Source: Rhizobium herbae (GTDB lineage: Bacteria; Pseudomonadota; Alphaproteobacteria; Rhizobiales; Rhizobiaceae). Taken from it: 64,000 nt of DNA. Shown here piece by piece: positions 54,371 through 63,445 of the stretch (within the stretch, counting starts at the first letter, position 1; each line of letters opens with the position of its first letter). The translations under genes and the position numbers were made by a program. The notes under the pieces are model-generated. The model saw only the letters and a list, made by a program, of their open reading frames with translations. It was not told the origin of the DNA and did no database searches. Location of the stretch: NCBI RefSeq assembly GCF_019511375.1, contig NZ_JAEUAO010000004.1, positions 62,001 to 126,000 of the forward strand. Reading direction: 5' to 3'.

Positions 54371-55165
54371 TTAGTTCAAGATCTTAAAGCCCCGGGCCTC
54401 AAACAGCGCAGCCGCCTTTGCCGATTTGATGAAATCCAGGTAGGCGGCGGCATCCGGATTGCTGCTCTCCGCCGTGAGCGCGATTGGGTAGACGATAGGC
54501 GGGTGGCTGTCTTCCGGGAAGGTGCCGACGATCGCCACGCCCTTGTCTGCGGCGGCGTCCGTCTTGTAGACGATGCCATAGGGTGCTTCGCCCTTGGACA
54601 CCAGGAGAAGTGCTGCGCGGACGTTTTCGGCGCCGGCCACGTTCTTTTCGACGGCAGACCAGACGCCGAGCTTTTCAAGCGCGGCCTTGCCGTATTTGCC
54701 TGCCGGAACGGAATCGACGGCGCCCATCGCAAGTTTCTCATCGCCCAGCAGGCCCTTCAGGTCGAAACCCTGCTTGATATCGACGGGTGCCGTATCCTTG
54801 CTGCCTGCCACCAGCACGATCCGGTTGCCGAGCAGATTGGCCCGGGTGCCGTCCTTGATCAGCTTCTTTTCGGCGACGTAGTCCATCCAGGCCAGATCGG
54901 CGGAGATGAAGACATCGGCCGGCGCGCCGGCTTCGATCTGCTTGGCGAGCGCCGAGCTTGCCGCATAGGAAACGGTCGCTTCCTTGCCGGCTTCCTTTTG
55001 CCAGGCGGCATTGACGGCATCGAGCGCATTCTTCAGGCTGGCTGCGGCAAAGACCGTCACTTTTTCACTGGCGGCTGCCGGCTGGGCAAATGGCATTCCG
55101 CTCAACCAGAGGGCAGTGACAGCGGCGGTGACAAATTTGAGCAAGGTTCGACGTTCCGTGCGCAT
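54371..55165 (-). CDS. modA: Molybdate ABC transporter, periplasmic binding protein
   Basis: The 264-residue protein has a signal peptide (residues 1-32, AAA cleavage) and the ModA fold: [42 protein letters not shown] (parts) and GIVYKTDA, holding the oxyanion-binding Ser and Tyr residues. It captures molybdate or tungstate for ModB. It is first in the modABC operon, 15 bp downstream of a ModE box. Confidence 0.96.
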   Translation of the reverse strand: MRTERRTLLKFVTAAVTALWLSGMPFAQPAAASEKVTVFAAASLKNALDAVNAAWQKEAGKEATVSYAASSALAKQIEAGAPADVFISADLAWMDYVAEKKLIKDGTRANLLGNRIVLVAGSKDTAPVDIKQGFDLKGLLGDEKLAMGAVDSVPAGKYGKAALEKLGVWSAVEKNVAGAENVRAALLLVSKGEAPYGIVYKTDAAADKGVAIVGTFPEDSHPPIVYPIALTAESSNPDAAAYLDFIKSAKAAALFEARGFKILN

Positions 55166-55179
55166 GCGGTTCCCTGGCG

Positions 55180-55207
55180 ATCGAGATATTTTCCTAGATA
55201 TAACGGG
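55180..55207 (-). promoter_or_regulatory. ModE box upstream of modABC
   Basis: ATCGAGATATT-N6-GATATAACGGG matches the E. coli ModE consensus ATCGCTATATA-N6-TATATAACGAT at 8 of 11 positions in each half, with the exact 6-bp spacing. It lies 15 bp upstream of modA, fitting repression when molybdate is sufficient. Confidence 0.7.
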
Positions 55208-55222
55208 TTGAGAGGAATGGCC

Positions 55223-55250
55223 AGCGTTATATTTCTATGAATACATTGAA
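55223..55250. promoter_or_regulatory. Possible second, degenerate ModE box
   Basis: AGCGTTATATT-N6-AATACATTGAA keeps 8 of 11 consensus positions in the left half and 6 of 11 in the right. It lies 15 bp beyond the first box, so two ModE dimers could bind side by side. Weak on its own. Confidence 0.35.
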
Positions 55251-55350
55251 AGTTATTCCCGGCTGTTTGACGTTCGTGCTTGTCATCAACCACTCCGCCG
55301 TTACATTCGGGAGCGTCCGACGGACGAGCATAGGGAGGCCGGAAACGAAG

Positions 55351-56064
55351 ATGGAATCGAGTGTGACGCTTGAGGAAAGCTGGAAAGCGGTTTTGGCACC
55401 GGAATTCTCCAGTTCCTATATGGCCGAGCTGAAGGCATTCCTGCTTGAGGAAAAACGCGACGGCAAACAGATTTTTCCAAAGGGAGCAGAGTATTTCCGT
55501 GCCCTGGACCTGACGCCGCTGGAGACGGTGCGGGTCGTCATCCTCGGCCAGGACCCCTATCACGGGGAGGGGCAGGCGCATGGGCTGTCGTTCAGCGTCA
55601 AACCCGGTGTGCGCTCTCCGCCGTCGCTGGTCAATATCTACAAGGAGCTGCAAAGCGATCTCGGCATTCCGCCTGCTCGCCATGGCTTCCTGGAGAGCTG
55701 GGCGCGACAGGGTGTGCTGCTCCTCAATAGCGTGCTGACGGTGGAGCGAGCAATGGCCGCTTCGCACCAGGGCAAGGGTTGGGAACGGTTCACCGATGCG
55801 ATTATCCGGGCGATCAACGAGCAGCCCCGTCCGGTCGTTTTCATCCTGTGGGGATCCTATGCTCAGAGGAAGGCGGCCTTCGTCGATCGGTCGCGCCATC
55901 TGGTGATCCGCTCGGCACACCCGTCGCCGCTATCGGCCCATAACGGGTTTTTCGGCAGCAAGCCTTTTTCAAAGGCCAATGATTTTCTCGTCGCCAACGG
56001 GCGCGAGCCCATCGACTGGGCGCTGCCGGCCAATCCCGAGGCGCAGGCTCAGGTCAGCGTCTGA
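55351..56064 (+). CDS. ung: Uracil-DNA glycosylase, family 1
   Basis: The 237-residue enzyme removes uracil from DNA in base-excision repair. Motif [22 protein letters not shown] (parts) carries the catalytic Asp of the water-activating loop, and [15 protein letters not shown] the His/Ser minor-groove loop. ATG 55351 is chosen because the family begins about ten residues before LEESWKAVL; an upstream extension to 55237 would cover the mod promoter. It overlaps the convergent EamA gene by 16 bp. Confidence 0.96.
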   Translation: MESSVTLEESWKAVLAPEFSSSYMAELKAFLLEEKRDGKQIFPKGAEYFRALDLTPLETVRVVILGQDPYHGEGQAHGLSFSVKPGVRSPPSLVNIYKELQSDLGIPPARHGFLESWARQGVLLLNSVLTVERAMAASHQGKGWERFTDAIIRAINEQPRPVVFILWGSYAQRKAAFVDRSRHLVIRSAHPSPLSAHNGFFGSKPFSKANDFLVANGREPIDWALPANPEAQAQVSV

Positions 56065-56957
56065 GAGGACGGTGGCTCGGGCGACTTGGCCTTCCGACGG
56101 GCAACGACGCTTTCGCGCCAGACGGTGAAAATCCCCGCGCAGACGACGATCACCGATCCGGCAATCACATTCAGGCCGATCGTTTCGCCAAAGACGACGA
56201 CGCCGATGATCGAGGCGAAGACAAGCTGGAGATAGGTGAGCGGCTGGACCTCGGCTGCGTCGAGCAGTTCATAGGCCTTGATCAGGAAAAAATGGCTGGT
56301 CGTTCCGGTGATGCAGAGCATCAGCATCCAGACCCAGTCCTGCGCCGCAATTGTCGTCCAGTAGAACGGACCGACGGCGGTGATCGCCACGGCACCGGCG
56401 ACCCCCGTGTAGAAGAAGCTTGTCATGGCGGTATCGTCGCGGCTGACGAGCCGCGTCGAAATCACGTAGATCGCAAAGATCAGCGATGATGCGAGCGGGA
56501 TCAGCAGCTTGAGATCAAAGCTGCCGCCGCCCGGTTCCAGGATCAACAATACACCCAGCAAGCCGATGATGATCGCCGTCCAACGCCGCCAGCCGACGCG
56601 CTCTCCGAGAAGCGGCATGGAGAGAAGGGCGACGAAAAGCGGCCCGGAGGAAAAGATCGCCTGCGAATGGGCAAGGCCGACCGCGGCAAACGAAAAGATG
56701 ACGATGACGATCTGGAATGCAAGCAGAACGCCACGCAGGACCTGCAGGACCGGTCGCTTGGTTTTCGCGGCCGCCAAAAGGCCGCCCCGTGATCGCGATG
56801 CCAGCGCGATCGCAAAGGTGGTAAAAGCCCAATAGCGGATCATCGTGATCAGGACGGGCGGGTAGAGGCTGCCCAGATGCTTGGAAAGCGCGTCCTGGAT
56901 CGAGAAAATCGAGATCGCCAGCAGGACGAAGATGTAGCCGGTGCGCTTGGAAGTCAT
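56049..56957 (-). CDS. EamA/DMT-family transporter
   Basis: The 302-residue membrane protein has ten hydrophobic segments in two EamA repeats (about residues 8-140 and 150-285), with the conserved [26 protein letters not shown] and [23 protein letters not shown] ends of each repeat (parts). Members export metabolites or drugs. The C-terminal tail is basic and cytoplasmic. It is monocistronic between ung and the secretion genes. Substrate unknown. Confidence 0.9.
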   Translation of the reverse strand: MTSKRTGYIFVLLAISIFSIQDALSKHLGSLYPPVLITMIRYWAFTTFAIALASRSRGGLLAAAKTKRPVLQVLRGVLLAFQIVIVIFSFAAVGLAHSQAIFSSGPLFVALLSMPLLGERVGWRRWTAIIIGLLGVLLILEPGGGSFDLKLLIPLASSLIFAIYVISTRLVSRDDTAMTSFFYTGVAGAVAITAVGPFYWTTIAAQDWVWMLMLCITGTTSHFFLIKAYELLDAAEVQPLTYLQLVFASIIGVVVFGETIGLNVIAGSVIVVCAGIFTVWRESVVARRKAKSPEPPSSQTLT

Positions 56958-57081
56958 GAGAACGGTCTTACATCGGCTGCGCCGCAGGCGCCCATGCTAT
57001 TTTTGCAGTGCAGCAAGGAATTTCCCAATCGGCGTTTTCCGAGAGCACGCGCGACGTTGCGCCGCGCGTGCTGCCGGCAGC

Positions 57082-58410
57082 TTATTCCTCGCGGAACGTA
57101 TGCTGCAGCTGTTCGGTCAGCGGCTTTGCCAGGTAGGATATCACGGTGCGGTCAGCGATCTTGATGAAGACCTCCGACGGCATGCCGGGATAGAGCGTCA
57201 ATCCCTTCAGCTTTGCCAGGCTGTCCGCCTTGGGCTTGATACGCAGAGGGTAGTAACTGGTGCCGGTGCGCTGGTCGGTGACAATGTCCGGCGCGATGGT
57301 CACGACTTCCGCCTCGACGATCGGCGTGGTGCGCTGGTTGAAGGCGCTGAAGCGGATTTCGACCGGCTGCCCCACGCGTATCTGGTCGATGTCGTGCGTG
57401 GCGATCTTGGCCTCGACCGTCAGGCCGTCCGAGCCGGGAACGACAAGCATCAACACTTCACCGGGATTGATGACGCCGTTCACCGTATGGACGGCGAGCT
57501 GGTAGATCCGGCCATCCAGCGGCGAGCTGATGTCGAGCCGTTTCAGCTGGTCCAGGGCGGCAATGCGGCGGTCTTCATATTCGGCTATCTTGCCCTCGAC
57601 GTCGGTCAGTTCCTTGGCAATCTCGGTGCGGCGGTCCTCGTCCAGCTGCAGAATCTGCAGGTCGATCTCGCTGGATTTGCCGGCCGCCTGAGCCCGGGCG
57701 GCGATGCGTGCACCGCGGTCGCCTTCCAGCTGGGCGCGGTTGCGCTTGAGCTCGGTAAGCCGCTGCATGGACACCAGGCCCTTGCCATAGAGCTTGTCGA
57801 GTCCCGTCAGTTCCTCATTGATCAGCTTCAGCGCGTCCTCGATGGCTGCCAACTGTACGGTCAGGCCCTTGGTTTCGTCGGCCAACTGGCTCTTGCGCGA
57901 GGCAAGCTGGCTTTTCATGCCGACAAGCGCGCTCTTTCGGCTCATGAACAGCTTGCGTTCGCTCTCTTCGAGAAGGACGGCTGGTGTGCTTGAGCCCGAT
58001 GTCAGCGCGTTCAGGTCTTCCGGAATGCTGAACTCCGCAGAGTTGGTCTGTTCGGCTACCAGGCGGGCGCGACGGGCATAGAATTGCGCCAGCGTGTTCT
58101 GCACGATCGACAGATTGGCCCGAACGGTCGTGCCATCGAGCTTGATCAGGGTCTGCCCGGCCTTGACGCTATCGCCTTCCTTTACCAGGACCTCGCCGAC
58201 GATTCCGCCGGTCAGGTGCTGGATTTTCTTGACGTTGTTCTCGACCACGACGGTGCCGGAAGCCACGATTGCGCTGGACAGCTCGGTCGTTGCCGCCCAG
58301 CCGCCAACGCCGACGACGAGGGCGAGGGCGAGGATCGAGACGGCGGTCACGTGCCGGGCGAGAGAGCGGCGGGAGTTCACCGGTTTTGTTTCCATGGAAG
58401 TATCGGTCAC
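57082..58410 (-). CDS. prsE: Type I secretion membrane-fusion protein, HlyD/PrsE family
   Basis: The 442-residue protein has a short cytoplasmic N-terminus, one membrane segment (about residues 22-42), a lipoyl half (KKIQHLTGGIVGEVLVKEGDSV), a long coiled-coil helical hairpin at about 100-270 and the second lipoyl half plus beta-barrel (ISSPLDGRIYQLAVHTVNGVINPGEVLM, parts). It bridges the ABC exporter to an outer-membrane TolC-like channel. It overlaps prsD by 4 bp. In Rhizobium PrsDE exports glycanases and RTX-like proteins. Confidence 0.92.
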   Translation of the reverse strand: MTDTSMETKPVNSRRSLARHVTAVSILALALVVGVGGWAATTELSSAIVASGTVVVENNVKKIQHLTGGIVGEVLVKEGDSVKAGQTLIKLDGTTVRANLSIVQNTLAQFYARRARLVAEQTNSAEFSIPEDLNALTSGSSTPAVLLEESERKLFMSRKSALVGMKSQLASRKSQLADETKGLTVQLAAIEDALKLINEELTGLDKLYGKGLVSMQRLTELKRNRAQLEGDRGARIAARAQAAGKSSEIDLQILQLDEDRRTEIAKELTDVEGKIAEYEDRRIAALDQLKRLDISSPLDGRIYQLAVHTVNGVINPGEVLMLVVPGSDGLTVEAKIATHDIDQIRVGQPVEIRFSAFNQRTTPIVEAEVVTIAPDIVTDQRTGTSYYPLRIKPKADSLAKLKGLTLYPGMPSEVFIKIADRTVISYLAKPLTEQLQHTFREE

Positions 58411-60173
58411 GATGCGGACTCCTGGCCTTCACCCACGACTTTCAATGAGGCGGCGCCGGCAATTTGTGGCGGGCGGTTTTGCTTGCGCAGGATCTGTGCA
58501 AGGACTTCATCCCTCGGTCCGAACGCCTGCATCCGTCCTTCGCTCATCATCAACACCATATCGGTGGCGGCAAGCGCGCTCGGTCGGTGGGCGACGACGA
58601 TGACGATGCCGCCGCGGGCGCGCACACCCATGATCGCTTCGGTGAGCGCCTGTTCGCCCTCGGCGTCGAGGTTGGAGTTCGGTTCGTCCAGAACCACCAG
58701 GAAGGGGTCGCCGTAGAGCGCGCGCGCCAGCGCGACACGCTGGCGCTGGCCGGCGGAAAGCGCCGCGCCGCCTTCACCCATCTCGGTTTCATAGCCGTTC
58801 GGCAGTTTGAGAATGAGATCGTGGACGCGCGCGGCGCGGGCCGCGGACACGACGGCCTCGGCCGAGGCGTCGGCCGCAAACCGCGCGATGTTCTGCGCCA
58901 CGGTGCCCGAGAACAGTTCGACATCTTGCGGCAGATAGCCGACATGACGGCCGAGCCTGTCGCTATCCCACTGGTCGAGTGCTGCGCCGTCGAGCCGGAC
59001 AGAGCCGCGATAGGATGGCCAGATGCCGATCAGCGCGCGCGCGAGCGAAGACTTGCCCGAGGCACTCGGGCCGATGACGCCGAGCGCGCTGCCGGCCTTC
59101 ACGCTGAAATTGACTTCGGCGAAGGTCAGGCGCTGCCCGCCGGGCGGGCCGCCGGCAAGACTTTCGGCGCTCAGCTTTTCCTTGGGCACGGGCAGTTCCA
59201 GCGGGGCGTCGCGTTCCGGCAGGGCGGTCAGCAGTTCCTTCAGCCTTTGCCGGCTTTGCATGGCGGAAACAAAACCGCGCCAGTTGCCGATCGCCAGCTC
59301 GACCGGCGCGAGAGCGCGGGCCGTCAGGATCGAACCGGCGATAATGATGCCTGGCGAAGCCGAGCCCTGGATGACGAGAACCGCACCGGTCGCCAGCACC
59401 GCGGATTGCAGCGCCATGCGCGACACCTTTGAGAGCACGCCATAGCCATTGCCGACGTCGGAGGTCTCGCGGTTTTGTTCCCGGAAGGTCGTGTTTCGAA
59501 GATCCCAGAGCTGCGACATGCGGCCGAGCATGCCCATGGCCTGCATCACTTCGGCATTGCGCTGCGATGATTGCGCGAAGGCATTGCGCTGGTTGCCGGC
59601 CTCAGCGGCCCTTTTGGAGGGCGCCTGGGTGCCGCGATTGGTGAAGAACGTCAGCGTGATCAGGATAAGCGAGCCGAGGACCGCGACGGTACCGATCCAG
59701 TAATGAAACATGAAGCAGATGACGATATACAGCGGCAGCCAGGGCAGGTCGAGGAAGGCTGCGGGGCCGGATCCGGAGAGGAACGAGCGAATCTGGTCGA
59801 AATCGCGCAAGGCCTGCAGGCCGTCGCCCTGGGTGCGCAGTTTCAACGGGGCCTGAACCACGGCGCGATAGATGCGGCCGCTCAGGGCTTCATCGAGGGC
59901 GCCGGCAATGCGCACGAACATGCGGCCGCGCACCATTTCGAAGGCACCTTGGAAAGCATAGAGCAGCAGGGCCAGCAAGCAGAGGGCGACAAGGGTCGGG
60001 ATGCTTCGGCTGGGCAGTACCCGGTCATAGACCTCCAGCATGAAGAAGGAGCCCGTCAGGTAGAGAATATTGACCAGAGCGCTGGCAATGAAGACGCCGA
60101 CGAAGGCACTCTTGCAGTCGCGCAAGGCGAGAATCGGATCGACAATGCTCTGGTTACTTTTCGAATGTTTCAC
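58407..60173 (-). CDS. prsD: Type I secretion ABC exporter, PrsD family
   Basis: The 588-residue protein fuses a six-helix membrane domain (about residues 20-310, SFFMLEVYDRVLPSRS typical of HlyB/PrtD) to an ATPase with Walker A GPSASGKSS (about 372-380), signature LSAGQRQRVALARAL (Ala for the first Gly), Walker B FLVVLDEPNSNLD and the switch His in VVAHR. It powers one-step secretion of C-terminally signalled proteins. No exported protein gene is adjacent, as with chromosomal prsDE in rhizobia, which serve distant substrates. Confidence 0.93.
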   Translation of the reverse strand: MKHSKSNQSIVDPILALRDCKSAFVGVFIASALVNILYLTGSFFMLEVYDRVLPSRSIPTLVALCLLALLLYAFQGAFEMVRGRMFVRIAGALDEALSGRIYRAVVQAPLKLRTQGDGLQALRDFDQIRSFLSGSGPAAFLDLPWLPLYIVICFMFHYWIGTVAVLGSLILITLTFFTNRGTQAPSKRAAEAGNQRNAFAQSSQRNAEVMQAMGMLGRMSQLWDLRNTTFREQNRETSDVGNGYGVLSKVSRMALQSAVLATGAVLVIQGSASPGIIIAGSILTARALAPVELAIGNWRGFVSAMQSRQRLKELLTALPERDAPLELPVPKEKLSAESLAGGPPGGQRLTFAEVNFSVKAGSALGVIGPSASGKSSLARALIGIWPSYRGSVRLDGAALDQWDSDRLGRHVGYLPQDVELFSGTVAQNIARFAADASAEAVVSAARAARVHDLILKLPNGYETEMGEGGAALSAGQRQRVALARALYGDPFLVVLDEPNSNLDAEGEQALTEAIMGVRARGGIVIVVAHRPSALAATDMVLMMSEGRMQAFGPRDEVLAQILRKQNRPPQIAGAASLKVVGEGQESAS

Positions 60174-60521
60174 TGTAGAGGTCCTCGCGAGACGTCTGTC
60201 GCCTCATTGGAATGCACCAGCGTGCCACAATTAAAGTCGCACGACCCCGTGGGTCTGTCGCGTCGGAACATGCTTTTGCGCGTTCGTTTCCGGCTTTTTT
60301 GCGCTAAATATATGAATTTTTCGCGTTCTTAGTGGAACTCGTCGCATATTGCCATGTTTCGCGTTGTGTTTCTCGAAAATATTTCTGCTGTATAATCGGG
60401 TACTTAAGCGCAGGTTGAAGTATGTCCACGCAGTGGCGCGGCATTTCGCCAAAAAACAAGCCCCCTTGCTTCAATCCGGCCAATCGGCCAAAGACGGGGA
60501 CGCGGCGTGGAAGGCTTGGGC
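60174..60521. promoter_or_regulatory. AT-richer divergent promoter region between prsD and cobF
   Basis: This 348-bp gap separates divergent prsDE and the cob operon. Bases 60290-60400 are markedly AT-richer than the rest of the window. On the plus strand TATAAT at 60391-60396 is a perfect -10 hexamer, with only a poor -35. GACCC-CGT-GGGTC at about 60243-60255 is a small hairpin. No cobalamin riboswitch core or gene was recognised. Confidence 0.45.
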
Positions 60522-61292
60522 ATGAAAAACGTTCTGATCGTGGGTATCGGCACCGGCAATCCGGAGCATATCACCATTCAGGCGGTCAACGCGCTGAACC
60601 GCGCCGACGTCCTGTTCGTTCCTACCAAGGGCGAGGCAAAAGCGCAGCTTGCCGATATCCGCCGCGATATCGTTTCGCGTTACGTGACGCGGCCGCAGAG
60701 CCGCGTCGTCGAGTTCGCGGTCCCGGTCCGTCAGACGGCGGGGCGCTCCTACCACCAAAGCGTCGATCAGTGGCATGCGGCAATCGCCGAGGCGTATCAA
60801 CGGCTGCTACTCGAGGAGTTGAAGGACGGTGAGACCGGCGCCTTTCTCGTCTGGGGCGATCCGATGCTCTATGACAGCACGATCCGGATCATCGAGCGGG
60901 TTCGCGCTCTGGAGACTGGGCCGTTCGATTATTCCGTCATTCCCGGGATTACCAGTATCCAGGCGCTCGCCGCCAGTCACCGGATACCGCTCAATCTCGT
61001 CGGCAAGCCGGTGGAGATTACTACGGGGCGCCGGCTTGCGGAGAGCTTTCCGGAGAAAACCGGGACGGCAGTCGTCATGCTGGATGGCGAGCAGGCCTTC
61101 ATGAAAATCGAGGATCCGGATGCGCGGATCTATTGGGGCGCCTATCTCGGTACGGCGCAGGAGATCGTCATCTCCGGTCGGCTCGCCGACGTGAAAGACG
61201 AAATCCTGAAAACCCGGGCGGAAGCAAGGGCACGGCATGGCTGGATCATGGATATCTATCTGCTGCAGAAGGGTGGGGATTTCGAAGAATAG
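60522..61292 (+). CDS. cobF: Precorrin-6A synthase (deacetylating)
   Basis: The 256-residue enzyme is a tetrapyrrole methylase (VGIGTGNPEHITIQAVNAL at the start, FLVWGDPMLYDSTIRI and VIPGITSIQALAA, in parts) of the CobF type, which methylates C-1 and releases the C-20 acetyl group in aerobic cobalamin synthesis. ATG 60522 has GGAAGG seven bases upstream; GTG 60507 would overlap that site. First gene of the cob operon here. Confidence 0.94.
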   Translation: MKNVLIVGIGTGNPEHITIQAVNALNRADVLFVPTKGEAKAQLADIRRDIVSRYVTRPQSRVVEFAVPVRQTAGRSYHQSVDQWHAAIAEAYQRLLLEELKDGETGAFLVWGDPMLYDSTIRIIERVRALETGPFDYSVIPGITSIQALAASHRIPLNLVGKPVEITTGRRLAESFPEKTGTAVVMLDGEQAFMKIEDPDARIYWGAYLGTAQEIVISGRLADVKDEILKTRAEARARHGWIMDIYLLQKGGDFEE

Positions 61293-61439
61293 CGGCTGGC
61301 GCGGTCGATCCCGCTATTGGCCGTGTCGCATGGCGACTGGTTTGTCCCTGCTGTAGAATGCTATATGGACGGACCGAAGCCACGGCGATCTGAAGCAACG
61401 CGCCGCGCCTGAGAAACGAAAGATGACCAGCCAAACGCG

Positions 61440-62810
61440 ATGATGATCTGTGCTGCACCAGTTGAAAATCCGGCCGGACATCGATCCTCGATGCGCCGCG
61501 GCGCCTGTCCGTCGCTGGCAACGCCAATGGTGACGGGTGACGGCCTTCTGGTGCGTCTGCGCCCGGCAAAACCGGGCTTTGCGCTGCAGGAACTGGTCGC
61601 CTTGTCGGAGGCGGCAGAAGTCTGCGGAAACGGCATTCTGGAAGTCACGGCGCGGGGAAGCCTGCAAATCCGCGGGCTGACGGCCGCTATGGTACCGGTT
61701 CTTGCCTCGAAAATGGCAGATGCGGGCATCGATATTGCCGAAGGCATCGCGATCGAAACACCACCCCTTGCAGGGCTGGATGTTACCGAGATCGTCGATC
61801 CGTTGCCGCTCGCCGCGCAACTGCGGGCAGCCGTGGCGGCATGCCAGCCACCGCTTGTGCTTGCGCCGAAATTGTCGATCACGGTTGACGGTGGCGGGCA
61901 CCTGCATCTCGGTGGCGTGACCGCCGATATCCGCCTGCGCGCCGTCCGGATCGACGGGCAGACATTTTGGCTGCTGGCCATTGCCGGTACGGAGGCGACG
62001 GCCAAGCGGATAGCCGTGCTCGACGAGCCGTTGGTCGCCCCGGCCGTCGTGTCCGTTCTGAAATCGCTTGCTGCGATGGGCGACAGTGGCCGCGCGCGCG
62101 ATCTCGATGCCGCCATCTTGAAAGCCGGCATGGTCTCGGTGGCTGATGTCAATGCCGTGGAGCCCGTGGAGCCCGCGCCAAATTCTGCAGGCATTCATGA
62201 TCTTGGCGAAAACGGCAAGGCCCTGGGGTTCGGTCTGGTATTCGGACAAATCCGGGCTCGGGAGCTTCGAACATTCCTTGAGGTGCTGGAGACTTTCGGC
62301 GCGACGCACATCCGCATGGCGCCCGATCACGCCTTGATGGTCCTCGGAATGGGCCTCGACCGGGTCGGTGCCGCCCAGGCCCTGGCTTTGGGCCATGGTT
62401 TGAGAGCGTTTCCGCTCGATCCGCGCAATCACATCGCCGCCTGTGCCGGCGCGGGCGCCTGTGCATCCGCTTTGATCGACACGCGGGTGACGGCGCAAGC
62501 GGTGATCGACGCTGCGCCGTCGCTTCTCGATGGCTCGCTGACGGTCCACGTCTCCGGTTGCGCAAAAGGCTGCGCCAAACCCTCGGCGTCGGCGCTGACG
62601 ATCACGGCTGCGCCAATGGGCTATGGCCTTGTCGTAAATGGTGCCGCCTCGGCAGCGCCAAACGCCTACATCGAAGAGAAAACGATAAGAACCGCGATGG
62701 AACGCGTCCAGGCGCTGGTGCGGGAGAGGAAACGGGCTGGCGAATCGGCACGCTCCTGCCTTACACGGCTCGGAGCGGAGGTCATCGCCGCCGCGGTTCG
62801 ACAGGGATAG
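61440..62810 (+). CDS. cobG: Precorrin-3B synthase
   Basis: The 456-residue protein belongs to the nitrite/sulfite reductase-like family. RRGACPSLATPMVTGDGLLVRLRP (parts) opens the ferredoxin-like half, and Cys residues in CAGAGAC and SGCAKGCAKP form the [4Fe-4S] site. CobG hydroxylates precorrin-3A using oxygen, marking the aerobic route. Starts are tandem ATG 61440 and 61443 with a weak ribosome binding site. A six-codon mini-ORF (ATG 61423) ends on the start, suggesting translational coupling or a start-region frameshift. Confidence 0.92.
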   Translation: MMICAAPVENPAGHRSSMRRGACPSLATPMVTGDGLLVRLRPAKPGFALQELVALSEAAEVCGNGILEVTARGSLQIRGLTAAMVPVLASKMADAGIDIAEGIAIETPPLAGLDVTEIVDPLPLAAQLRAAVAACQPPLVLAPKLSITVDGGGHLHLGGVTADIRLRAVRIDGQTFWLLAIAGTEATAKRIAVLDEPLVAPAVVSVLKSLAAMGDSGRARDLDAAILKAGMVSVADVNAVEPVEPAPNSAGIHDLGENGKALGFGLVFGQIRARELRTFLEVLETFGATHIRMAPDHALMVLGMGLDRVGAAQALALGHGLRAFPLDPRNHIAACAGAGACASALIDTRVTAQAVIDAAPSLLDGSLTVHVSGCAKGCAKPSASALTITAAPMGYGLVVNGAASAAPNAYIEEKTIRTAMERVQALVRERKRAGESARSCLTRLGAEVIAAAVRQG

Positions 62811-62812
62811 AG

Positions 62813-63445
62813 ATGCCTGAATACGATTACATCCGGGATGGCGACGCAATCTATGAGCGCTCCTTTGCAATTATCCGCAGCGAGGCCGATCTTTCCCGCT
62901 TTTCCGACGAGGAGGCCGATCTCGCTGTTCGCATGGTGCATGCCTGCGGATTGGTGGAGGCTGCTCAATATTTCCAGTTCGCGCCCGGGTTCGTTTCCGC
63001 TGCCCGCGCCGCTCTCAGGAGCGGCGCGCCGATCTTTTGCGATGCTTTCATGGTTGCCCACGGCATTACGCGCGCGCGCCTGCCGGCCGACAACGAGGTG
63101 ATCTGCACGCTGCGCGAGCCGCAGACCGCCGATATCGCCCGGGAGATCGGCAATACCCGCTCGGCTGCAGCGCTGAAGCTCTGGGTCGAGCGCCTGGCGG
63201 GGTCAGTCGTTGCCATCGGCAACGCCCCGACGGCCCTCTTCTATCTGCTTGAACTGCTGCGCGACGGCGCGCCGAAACCCGCGGCGATCATCGGCATGCC
63301 CGTCGGCTTCGTCGGTGCGGCTGAATCGAAGGACGCGCTGGCTGAAAATTCCTATGGCGTGCCCTATGCCATCGTGCGCGGCCGCCTGGGCGGCAGCGCG
63401 ATGACGGCGGCTGCGGTCAATTCGCTGGCGAGGCCCGGCCTGTGA
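62813..63445 (+). CDS. cobH: Precorrin-8X methylmutase
   Basis: The 210-residue enzyme moves a methyl from C-11 to C-12 to form hydrogenobyrinic acid. His43 in RMVHACGLVEA is the catalytic proton shuttle of CobH. Family blocks GAPIFCDAFMVAHGITRARLP (parts) and IIGMPVGFVGAAESKDAL are present. ATG 62813 lies 2 bp after the cobG stop with GGGATAGAG upstream, and its TGA overlaps the cobI GTG. Confidence 0.95.
   Translation: MPEYDYIRDGDAIYERSFAIIRSEADLSRFSDEEADLAVRMVHACGLVEAAQYFQFAPGFVSAARAALRSGAPIFCDAFMVAHGITRARLPADNEVICTLREPQTADIAREIGNTRSAAALKLWVERLAGSVVAIGNAPTALFYLLELLRDGAPKPAAIIGMPVGFVGAAESKDALAENSYGVPYAIVRGRLGGSAMTAAAVNSLARPGL

Noticed and set aside
60361..60521. Possible cobalamin riboswitch before cobF
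   Set aside because: Only a CAGTGGC-like fragment in the wrong orientation was seen; the conserved core and flanking stems of the B12 riboswitch are not present.
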